Shown in pieces: positions 44,069 through 51,472 of a stretch of DNA of 64,000 nucleotides (position 1 is the first letter of the stretch; each line of letters starts with the position of its first letter). The notes beneath the pieces were generated by a model. That model did not search any database. It saw only the letters and a program-made list of their open reading frames with translations, and was not told where the DNA came from. Source of the DNA: UMGS882 sp045598975 (GTDB lineage Bacteria; Bacillota; Clostridia; Oscillospirales; CAG-382); assembly GCA_045598975.1 (NCBI GenBank), contig JAZRVE010000112.1, forward strand, positions 1 to 64,000, written 5' to 3'. The position numbers were made by a program, and so were the translations under genes.

Positions 44069-45604
44069 TTAACGGCAGGGAATGAGCAGCGGCGTTTCGT
44101 CGGTGACGCACTCGCCGGAAAGGTGGTTGGTCTCTTTGAAAAGGGCAAGCGGTACGTCGTAGCGCTTGGCGATGTCCCAGTACGTTTCTTTGAGACTCGG
44201 ATAATAGAGGATAAATTCGGAATGGCAGGCGTTTTTGGGGGCGTCATAGTCAACGGAAAAGCCTTCGAGCGCCGGGAAGCGGACGCGCTCGACGCCGATG
44301 CCGCTCACGGTAAGGGTAAGCGCAAGGACGGTCTCTCCGGCACGCAGATAGGCGTCGCAGGACTTGACGGACGCGGCAAGCAGATATTTCCCGTCGGCGG
44401 GGATGTCGTGCACGCTTTCGAGCGGGAAGCGAAACGTCACGGGAGCGGTGTAGGAGACGAGCTCGTTGTTTTTGGTGCCGCCTGCGGTGAGGGAGCCTTT
44501 CCCGGCGAAAAACAGCCTGCCGTCGGAAGCGTCGAGCGCATACCAACAGAGCTCGAAGTGCGAATGGTGGATGAGTGAAAAGCGGGATGCGTCGATGGAG
44601 ACGGGGCATTCCCCGTTCAGCGTTTCGCGGAAGGTGCCGGCGAGCTTTTCCGCCGTGACGGTGCCGTATTCCGGTGTGCTCTGATAGTCGGGACAGTAGG
44701 CGTCTTCGGCGTAGGAGACCGTTTCCTCCGAGAAGCAGTCGAACAGACAGTCGAAGGAGGCGCTGACGGTGAGTAACTTGTTCTCGCCGTAGGCGTCATA
44801 GGATGAGCCGGCTTCGAGATAGCAGAGACAGCCTTTGCCGAGTGAGGTGACGGGGGTGTCGCCGAATTCGTACGCGATCTCGCCGGAAAACGGGAGTTCT
44901 TTGGTGAGATACAGATAATCGGCGGTTTCGGCGCCGTCGCTTTCGGCACGGTAGCCGGCGTGGACGGTGAGGGTGCCGGTATAGCGGAGCACGTCGGGAC
45001 GAACGTCGCAGGAATCGACCGAAAGATCGCCGTACAGTTCGGTAATGTCGGCAATGGGCGCCATGCCCTCTCCGAGCGGGATTTCCTCGCGGAGCGACTG
45101 CGAAGCGTGCAGCTTTGTGTGGCGGGCGACGTCCTTGGTGTTTTCCCGGACGGTGATGCTTTCGTCGGCAAAGGACAGCATATCCTTGTCCCCGCAGGAG
45201 AAAAGGTCCAGTTGAAGCCGGACCGTCATGCGCACGTCAACGGCACGCTGTCCGTTTTGCCTTGCGGAAACGCCGGAAACGCAGACACACTTTTCGGCGA
45301 ACGCCGTGTTGAGCGTTTCTTCGTCGAGGGAAGTATCAAAGGTGTGCGCAAATTCGACGGGGAAGACGTATGCGCGGAGAAAACCGGTGTTCTCGGAGAG
45401 GTAGAGCAGGCGGACGGAAACGGTACCGGAAAGCGTGACGCTGCCGTTCTGACAGGACATGTCCGAAACGCAGGCAGTACCGCAGGCGGAGAGAATTTTG
45501 CGGATATCCGGCTGATAATCGGGAAGCGTATCGGATACCGAGAGAGGGAAGTCGGCTTTTTCGGAAAAGAGAGGCTGACAGACCGGAAGAAGATAGTGAC
45601 TCAT
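44069..45604 (-). CDS. sipL: SipL-like spore coat morphogenetic protein (DUF3794 + LysM)
   Basis: A 511-residue protein built from repeated DUF3794 modules (the first around residues 25-115 with DYQPDIRKILSACGTA, others to about residue 440) and a C-terminal LysM domain (about 465-511, YPSLKETYWDIAKRYDVPLA). This is the layout of SipL, the clostridial counterpart of SpoVID that tethers the coat to SpoIVA on the forespore surface. ATG 45604 has GGAG 7 bases before it; an in-frame TTG at 45622 is less likely. It lies downstream of spoVM, whose product anchors SpoIVA. The ribosome site falls inside a 15-bp inverted repeat. Confidence 0.85.
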   Translation of the reverse strand: MSHYLLPVCQPLFSEKADFPLSVSDTLPDYQPDIRKILSACGTACVSDMSCQNGSVTLSGTVSVRLLYLSENTGFLRAYVFPVEFAHTFDTSLDEETLNTAFAEKCVCVSGVSARQNGQRAVDVRMTVRLQLDLFSCGDKDMLSFADESITVRENTKDVARHTKLHASQSLREEIPLGEGMAPIADITELYGDLSVDSCDVRPDVLRYTGTLTVHAGYRAESDGAETADYLYLTKELPFSGEIAYEFGDTPVTSLGKGCLCYLEAGSSYDAYGENKLLTVSASFDCLFDCFSEETVSYAEDAYCPDYQSTPEYGTVTAEKLAGTFRETLNGECPVSIDASRFSLIHHSHFELCWYALDASDGRLFFAGKGSLTAGGTKNNELVSYTAPVTFRFPLESVHDIPADGKYLLAASVKSCDAYLRAGETVLALTLTVSGIGVERVRFPALEGFSVDYDAPKNACHSEFILYYPSLKETYWDIAKRYDVPLALFKETNHLSGECVTDETPLLIPCR

Positions 45605-45606
45605 AA

Positions 45607-45655
45607 AAAAACTCCTTTGCACGTTTGTTGATACATCGTATGCAAAGGAGTTTTT
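45607..45655. repeat. 15-bp inverted repeat covering the sipL ribosome site
   Basis: Arms at 45607-45621 and 45641-45655 are perfectly complementary, with a 19-base loop. In a minus-strand transcript starting further upstream, the sipL ribosome-binding sequence (complement of 45612-45616) would be paired. Confidence 0.85.
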
Positions 45656-45663
45656 CTTTATGA
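45635..45663 (-). promoter_or_regulatory. Possible sigma-E-type promoter of sipL
   Basis: Minus strand: TCATAAA (45663-45657), 14-bp spacer, CATACGAT (45642-45635). The -10 matches CATACANT at all but one fixed base and the -35 partly matches the ATATT-type element. Tentative, but it fits the mother-cell role of sipL. Confidence 0.4.
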
Positions 45664-45671
45664 CCGGGGCG

Positions 45672-45749
45672 TTAAGATTTTCCGCCGCGTAAGAAGAGCT
45701 TGAAGAAGGGAACGAGAAAACGGGGCGGGGAGAACAAAACGATTTTCAT
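45672..45749 (-). CDS. spoVM: Spore coat anchor peptide SpoVM
   Basis: A 25-residue amphipathic peptide, MKIVLFSPPRFLVPFFKLFL plus RGGKS. It aligns without gaps to B. subtilis SpoVM (26 residues): M1, K2, P9, basic residue 10, F11, L12, basic residue 17 and L20 coincide. SpoVM sits on the convex forespore membrane and recruits SpoIVA. AAGGA lies 10 bases before the ATG. It is 43 bases after a small membrane protein gene and 67 bases before sipL on the same strand; SipL also binds SpoIVA, so the neighbours make functional sense. Shorter than normal gene-finding limits. Confidence 0.85.
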   Translation of the reverse strand: MKIVLFSPPRFLVPFFKLFLRGGKS

Positions 45750-45792
45750 ATCGGGATCATCCTTTCCGTATCGTCTGTCCGATTGTGTCCGA

Positions 45793-45939
45793 TTATCCGA
45801 AGAGAGCGAGGATACCCGCAAGCACCAAAAGCAAAGCTTCCAGACAGACGAGCACGACGGCGGGCAGAAAGCTGGCGAGCAGAATACCGAACCCGATGCA
45901 TAAGACGCCGGCTCCGACGAGAGAGGAATACTTTTTCAT
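45793..45939 (-). CDS. Small hydrophobic two-helix protein, unknown
   Basis: A 48-residue protein: MKKYSSLVGAGVLCIGFGIL starts a first membrane helix, a Pro marks a turn near residue 25, and a second helix (about 27-46) follows. GAGGT lies 8-9 bases before ATG 45939; the frame is open further upstream but that part looks non-coding. It comes just before spoVM and sipL on the same strand, so a role in the spore is possible but unproven. A TATACT near 45980 could be its -10; no good -35 was found. Confidence 0.7.
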   Translation of the reverse strand: MKKYSSLVGAGVLCIGFGILLASFLPAVVLVCLEALLLVLAGILALFG

Positions 45940-46106
45940 GCGGGACACCTCTTTGATAAGCGTATTTTCGGTTACGGTACAGTATATGCGCGAAAAGAAA
46001 AAAACGGTACAAAAAAACGGAAAAACGAATAAAAAAGGACTTGCCGACCTACCATAGAAACAAAGCGGCCGCCGGAAAAAAGAGCGGGAAAACATGGGGC
46101 ATATCC

Positions 46107-46135
46107 TTGACTTTGGGCGCAGGATGTGGTATGAT
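46107..46135 (+). promoter_or_regulatory. Promoter of rseP-ispG
   Basis: TTGACT (46107-46112), 17 bp, TATGAT (46130-46135), with TGTGG before the -10. The rseP leader is about 64 bases. Confidence 0.75.
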
Positions 46136-46205
46136 AATAAAAAATGGATACCTGTATGCTTGGCGATGAACGGATGTGCCGTGACAGTACGGAAAGGATA
46201 AGGGC

Positions 46206-47264
46206 ATGACGATTCTGTATATTCTGCTTGCCGTTGTAATGTTCGGCATCATCATTTTCTTACACGAATGGGGACACTTTGCGGCGGCGAGACTGTTCGG
46301 CGTCGGGGTGACGGAGTTTGCCATCGGTATGGGACCGAAGCTGTTTTCCGTCACGGGCAAGACGGGCACGGTGTATTCCGTGCGGGCGCTTCCCATCGGC
46401 GGCTTCGTCAATATGGTCGGCGAGGACGACGATACGGACGATCCGTCGTCCATTCAGGCAAAGCCGCTGTACGCGCGGATGCTCATCGTTGCCGCAGGTG
46501 CACTGATGAATCTCGCACTGGGGCTTGTTCTCATGGCGGGGCTTGTGGCACTTTCCGAAAGCATCCCCTCGACGACGGTGGAAAGCCTGTATGCCGACGT
46601 CGGCGGCGAGATCGGGTATTATGAAGAGGTGCCGGGCTTTCCCATCAAAGCCGGGGACACCATCAAGAAGATAGACGGCACGACCATCCGTGTAAAAGAT
46701 GACCTGCTGTATGAGGTGCTGTTTCAGTCGGACGGCGTAGCGGACGTTACGGTGGAGCGGGACGGAAAAACGCTTCTGTTCAAGGACGTGCCGTTCGGCA
46801 CTTATACCGAAAGCGGCATCGTCGTCGGGAACGCCTCGTATATCGTGACGACGGAGCTTCCCAAAACGGTGTGGGAGGTGGCGAAGCAGGCGGTCTGCCG
46901 TTCGTTTGCCATCACAAAAATGCTGCTTCGTTCGCTGTTTCGTACCGTGAAGGGCGAATACGGCACGCAGGCACTGTCGGGACCGGTCGGCATGATCGAG
47001 CAGGTCGGCGAGACGGCGCAGTACGGCTTTTCCTCGCTCGTATTTCTGATCACCGTCATCACCTTCAATCTGGGGCTCTTCAATCTGCTCCCGCTTCCGG
47101 CACTTGACGGCGGGCGGCTGTTCTTCCTGTTTCTGGAACTGATCTTCGGCAGACCGGTACCGCAGAAATATGAAGAATATGTCCATGCGGCGGGCTTTGT
47201 ACTGCTGATGGGACTAATGGTGTTCGTCACCTATCAGGACGTTGTGAGGCTATTTGTAAAATAA
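46206..47264 (+). CDS. rseP: Site-2 intramembrane metalloprotease RseP/RasP
   Basis: A 352-residue M50 protease that cuts membrane-bound regulators such as anti-sigma factors and leftover signal peptides. The zinc motif HEWGH lies in the first helix (about residue 20) and the third ligand in FNLLPLPALDGGR (about residue 302). A PDZ domain occupies about residues 115-185, and four transmembrane helices are visible. In many Firmicutes dxr precedes it; here it starts the run with its own promoter and is followed by ispG after 14 bases. Confidence 0.96.
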   Translation: MTILYILLAVVMFGIIIFLHEWGHFAAARLFGVGVTEFAIGMGPKLFSVTGKTGTVYSVRALPIGGFVNMVGEDDDTDDPSSIQAKPLYARMLIVAAGALMNLALGLVLMAGLVALSESIPSTTVESLYADVGGEIGYYEEVPGFPIKAGDTIKKIDGTTIRVKDDLLYEVLFQSDGVADVTVERDGKTLLFKDVPFGTYTESGIVVGNASYIVTTELPKTVWEVAKQAVCRSFAITKMLLRSLFRTVKGEYGTQALSGPVGMIEQVGETAQYGFSSLVFLITVITFNLGLFNLLPLPALDGGRLFFLFLELIFGRPVPQKYEEYVHAAGFVLLMGLMVFVTYQDVVRLFVK

Positions 47265-47278
47265 AAGGGGAAAAGAAA

Positions 47279-48343
47279 ATGCAGCGCAGAAAAACACGCG
47301 AAGTCAAGGTCGGGAAAGTGGGCATCGGCGGGGAAAACGCCATCGCCATCCAGTCCATGACGTTTACCAAGACCTCGGATAAAGAGGCGACGCTCGCGCA
47401 GATACGGAGTCTTGAACAGGCGGGCTGTGAGATCGTTCGCTTTTCGGTACCGGACGAAGCGTGCGCCGAGAGCATCCCGTATCTCAAAGAGCATACGGAT
47501 ATCCCGCTTGTGGCGGATATCCATTTCGACTACCGGCTGGCGCTCAAAGCCGCCGAATACGGCATCGACAAGATCCGCATCAACCCCGGCAATATCGGCG
47601 AAGAGGAGCGCGTCAAAAAAGTGGTGGACGCCTGCAAGGCAAGGCATATCCCCATCCGTATCGGCGTCAACGGCGGCTCTCTCGAAAAGAGCATCCTGCA
47701 AAAATACGGCTCGCCGACGGCGGAGGCACTCTGCGAAAGCGCGCTGTACCATGTCAGTCTGCTTGAAAAATACGATTTTTACGATACCGTCGTTTCCATC
47801 AAGTCCTCCGACGTCACCACCATGATAGAGGCAAACCGCCTGTTTGCCGGGCGGACGGATTACCCGCTGCACCTCGGCGTGACGGAAGCCGGCACCGAAC
47901 GCATGGGGCTCATCCGGTCGAGCATCGGCATCGGCTCACTGCTTGCCGACGGCATCGGGGATACGCTGCGGGTGTCGCTTTCGGACGACGTTGTCAAGGA
48001 GGTACAGGCGGCGAAGGATATCCTCTCGGCACTCGGACTGCGAAAAGGCGTAAAGATCGTGTCCTGCCCGACCTGCTCGCGGTGCAACATCAAGGTGTTT
48101 GAAACGGCGAAACGGTTGGAGGAAGCCTTGAAGGACAAGCCGTGGGACATGACGGTCGCCGTCATGGGCTGTGCCGTCAACGGACCGGGAGAGGCAAGAG
48201 AAGCGGATATCGGCATCGCCGGCGGCAACGGCAACGCACTGCTGTTCAAAAAAGGCGAGATCGTGCGCAGTATCGACGCCGACACCATTTTTGAGACCTT
48301 GCTTGCCGAAGCGACGGCACTTCACGAAGAAACCGGAAAATAA
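47279..48343 (+). CDS. ispG: 4-hydroxy-3-methylbut-2-enyl diphosphate synthase IspG (GcpE)
   Basis: The Fe-S enzyme of the penultimate step of the MEP isoprenoid pathway. The 354-residue protein starts RKTREVKVGKVGIGGENAIAIQSMT-like, shows ADIHFDYRLAL and KIRINPGNIG in the barrel, and the three Fe-S cysteines in SCPTCSRC and GCAVNGPGEA near the C terminus. rseP-ispG adjacency is conserved in Firmicutes; dxr of the same pathway is not in the window. Confidence 0.98.
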   Translation: MQRRKTREVKVGKVGIGGENAIAIQSMTFTKTSDKEATLAQIRSLEQAGCEIVRFSVPDEACAESIPYLKEHTDIPLVADIHFDYRLALKAAEYGIDKIRINPGNIGEEERVKKVVDACKARHIPIRIGVNGGSLEKSILQKYGSPTAEALCESALYHVSLLEKYDFYDTVVSIKSSDVTTMIEANRLFAGRTDYPLHLGVTEAGTERMGLIRSSIGIGSLLADGIGDTLRVSLSDDVVKEVQAAKDILSALGLRKGVKIVSCPTCSRCNIKVFETAKRLEEALKDKPWDMTVAVMGCAVNGPGEAREADIGIAGGNGNALLFKKGEIVRSIDADTIFETLLAEATALHEETGK

Positions 48344-48382
48344 AGAATTTTTACATAAACCAACAGTTAAGGAGATAACATC

Positions 48383-51300
48383 ATGGCTATTTTTGAACCG
48401 TATTTCAAGGATCAGACCGTCACCTCCGTGGGCGCCGAAGAACCGCGCTCGTATTTCATCCCGTACGGTGACGAGATCACGGCGTCTCTCATGGACAGAA
48501 CCAGGTCCCCGTATTTCAAGACGCTGTGCGGCGAATGGAATTTCCGCTATTACGAGAGCGTCCGCGACGTGACGGATGACATTACGGGCGAAGCCTGTTT
48601 TGACGACGAATATGAAATGACCGACACCATGACGGTGCCGCGTTCGTGGCAGACGGTGCTCGGAAAAGGGTATGACAAGCCGCAGTATACCAACGTCAAT
48701 TATCCGTTTCCCTGCGATCCGCCGCACGTGCCCGACACAAACCCGTGTGCCGTGTATTCGCGCGACTTTTATCTGTCGGAAGCGTTTGCGGACAAATCGG
48801 TGTTCTTGAATTTCGAGGGCGTCGATTCCTGCTTTTACGTTTGGGTGAACGGCAAATTTGTCGGGTACGGCACGGTCAGCCACAGCTCGACGGAATTTGA
48901 CGTGTCGTCGGTCGTAAATGCCGGACGCAACGTCATTGTGGTGCTCGTGATCAAATGGTGTGCGCAGAGTTATCTGGAAGACCAGGATATGCTGCGCTTT
49001 TCGGGTATTTTCCGCGAGGTGTACCTGCTTGCCCGCGAAAAGAGCCATATCCGCGATCTGTATATCCGTCAGAGCGTGGCGGAAGACCTGCAAAGCGCCG
49101 TTATCACGCCGGAGATCGACGTTGTCGGACGTGCGAAGGTGTCCTGTCGGCTGCTGTCGCCGGACGGGGAGGTCGTTTTCGGTGGCGATTATAAAAAGGG
49201 CATGGCGATCCGGCTTGAAACCCCGGTGCTGTGGAACGACGAACAGCCGAGGCTGTATAACCTCATCCTCACCTGCGGCAAAGAGGTGATTTTCCAGAAC
49301 GTGGCGCTCCGCCGCGTTGCCATTGCGGGACGGATTTTCACCGTCAACGGCAAAAAGATCAAGATCCGCGGCGTCAATCGCCACGATTCGCACCCGGTGC
49401 TCGGGCACACGGCGCCGTACGACCATTTCGTAAAAGACCTTGAAATCCTGAAACAGTGCAACGTCAACTGCATCCGCACCTCTCACTATCCCAACGATCC
49501 GCGTTTTGCGGAGCTGTGCGACGTGTACGGTTTCTATCTTGTGGACGAGACCGACCTCGAAACGCACGGAATGTCGGCAGTTTACGGGCAGTGGAGCAAG
49601 CTTTCCGACAGCGACGAATGGCAGGCACCGTACCTCGACCGCGTCAAAAAACTGTTTGAGCGCGATAAGAACCGCGGATGCGTCATCATGTGGTCGCTCG
49701 GCAACGAATCGGGCGTCGGCGTCAATCACCGCAGAATGTATGTCTATATCAAAAAGCGTATGCCGGACGCCGTCGTTCACTATGAGGGCGTCAGCTCGAC
49801 GGGACGCGAGGGCTTCGACGACGTGACCGACGTCCGTTCGGAAATGTATACCGATATGACTAACTGCCTTGCCCGTATCAAGGATAAAAAGCAGACCAAG
49901 CCCTTCTATCTCTGCGAATACCTGCACGCCATGGGCAACGGTCCCGGGGGTGTCAAGGATTACGTCGACCTCATCCGTTCGCACGACGAATTTCTCGGCG
50001 GCAACGTGTGGGAATACTGCGATCACAGCGTCGAAACGACGCTTGCCGACGGCAGAAAGGTCTATCCCTACGGCGGCGACTTCGGCGAGATCACGCACGA
50101 CGGCAACTTCTGCATCGACGGACTCGTCATGCCGGACAGAACGTTCAGCACGGCGATGTATGCCGTCAAGAACGCCTATATGCCCTGCGAGATCGAGCTT
50201 ACCGATTTCGAAAAGGGCGAGATCAAAGTGACGAGCTGGCGGTATTTCACCGATCTTTCCGACATGGATCTCGTGTGGACGGTGGAATGCGGCGGCAAGC
50301 CCGTCAAATCGGGACGCATCGCGTCTCTTGCTGTGAGACCGCGCTTTTCCAAGAAGTTTTCTCTGTTTGCCATGACGGATTTTTCGCTTCCCGGCGAGTA
50401 CTTCTTAACGGTGAAGCTTGTCCGCAATACCGATTCTCTCGCCGTCAATGCCGGTGACGAGATCGGCTTCCGCCAGTTTGAACTGTGCTCGGTCATCACG
50501 GACGAAATGCCGGCAAAGCTCGACAGAGATATCGTGGACGTAACGGAGGAGGACGGTTTTGTCGCCATCGAAACGGGCGAGCTTTCCGTTATGTTCGATA
50601 CGTGCGCCGGCAAGATCGTCAGCATCGTCCATGACGGCAAGGAAATGCTCGCTTCTCCCGTCGAGCTCAATGTCATGCGCGCCCCCACCGACAATGACCT
50701 CGGCTTCGGCAATAAAGTGGCGCAGTCGTACTGGTATCCGTGGAAGCTCGACAAGCTGACGCAGAAGGTGTACGAATGCGAGGTGACGGACGTTTCCGAG
50801 GAATCGGCGACGCTGTATGTTTCGCTTTCGCTGTGCGGCGACAGCAAGGAGCCGGTATTACGCGTCAAGGAGTACATCACGGTGTCGAACGACGGCACTG
50901 TCTCGTTTGAGTTTGACGTGCAGAAGCATCCGGCAGTGGAAGAACTGCCGCGCTTCGGCTTGAAGATCGTCATGCCGGAAGGGTGCGAGCGTGCCGAGTA
51001 CTTCGGCATGGGACCGTACGAATCGTACGCCGATCATAAGATACAGAGCCGCGTCGGCTATTATAAGACCACCCCGACCGATAATTACGTTCCGTACATC
51101 AGACCGCAGGAAAACGGCTCTCACTGCGATACGCGCTTTGCGTTTGCGGGCGATCTTACGGGACACGGTCTGCAATTCTTGAAACTGTTTGACAGCGAGG
51201 ACCTGTCCTTCAACGTCCAGCATTTCGACACGTCGGATCTCATCAATGCCAAGCATAACTATGATCTGACGCCGCGAAAGGAGACGTACGTCTTTGCGGA

Positions 51301-51418
51301 TATGCGCATGACGGGCATCGGCTCCAATTCCTGCGGACCGCGTACCGAAAAGCCGTACCGTTTTGAGGATAACGAGTTCCATTGCGGGCTGATTATAAGA
51401 CCGGGACATATTCAATAA
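48383..51418 (+). CDS. lacZ: Family GH2 beta-galactosidase (LacZ type)
   Basis: A five-domain GH2 enzyme of 1011 residues without a signal peptide, so intracellular. N-terminal jelly-roll (about 30-215, PRSWQTV...), immunoglobulin-like domain, then the barrel with NRHDSHPVLGH, acid/base E442 in MWSLGNESG and nucleophile E512 in YLCEYLHAMGNGPG, followed by a second Ig-like domain and the C-terminal beta-sandwich (APTDNDLGFG and GMGPYESYADH). It would release galactose from lactose or host and plant galactosides. AAGGAG precedes the ATG. The GH78 gene follows after 54 bases. No promoter is evident in the 39-base gap after ispG. Confidence 0.95.
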   Translation: MAIFEPYFKDQTVTSVGAEEPRSYFIPYGDEITASLMDRTRSPYFKTLCGEWNFRYYESVRDVTDDITGEACFDDEYEMTDTMTVPRSWQTVLGKGYDKPQYTNVNYPFPCDPPHVPDTNPCAVYSRDFYLSEAFADKSVFLNFEGVDSCFYVWVNGKFVGYGTVSHSSTEFDVSSVVNAGRNVIVVLVIKWCAQSYLEDQDMLRFSGIFREVYLLAREKSHIRDLYIRQSVAEDLQSAVITPEIDVVGRAKVSCRLLSPDGEVVFGGDYKKGMAIRLETPVLWNDEQPRLYNLILTCGKEVIFQNVALRRVAIAGRIFTVNGKKIKIRGVNRHDSHPVLGHTAPYDHFVKDLEILKQCNVNCIRTSHYPNDPRFAELCDVYGFYLVDETDLETHGMSAVYGQWSKLSDSDEWQAPYLDRVKKLFERDKNRGCVIMWSLGNESGVGVNHRRMYVYIKKRMPDAVVHYEGVSSTGREGFDDVTDVRSEMYTDMTNCLARIKDKKQTKPFYLCEYLHAMGNGPGGVKDYVDLIRSHDEFLGGNVWEYCDHSVETTLADGRKVYPYGGDFGEITHDGNFCIDGLVMPDRTFSTAMYAVKNAYMPCEIELTDFEKGEIKVTSWRYFTDLSDMDLVWTVECGGKPVKSGRIASLAVRPRFSKKFSLFAMTDFSLPGEYFLTVKLVRNTDSLAVNAGDEIGFRQFELCSVITDEMPAKLDRDIVDVTEEDGFVAIETGELSVMFDTCAGKIVSIVHDGKEMLASPVELNVMRAPTDNDLGFGNKVAQSYWYPWKLDKLTQKVYECEVTDVSEESATLYVSLSLCGDSKEPVLRVKEYITVSNDGTVSFEFDVQKHPAVEELPRFGLKIVMPEGCERAEYFGMGPYESYADHKIQSRVGYYKTTPTDNYVPYIRPQENGSHCDTRFAFAGDLTGHGLQFLKLFDSEDLSFNVQHFDTSDLINAKHNYDLTPRKETYVFADMRMTGIGSNSCGPRTEKPYRFEDNEFHCGLIIRPGHIQ

Positions 51419-51472
51419 CATACAGACGGCGGCTTCCGCACGTATTGAATTAAAATGGAAAGAGGGATCGCC

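Noticed and set aside
46144..46209. A 21-codon leader frame before rseP ending in an ATGA overlap with its start
   Set aside because: It begins only about 9 bases after the -10 box, has no ribosome site, and resembles no known leader peptide.
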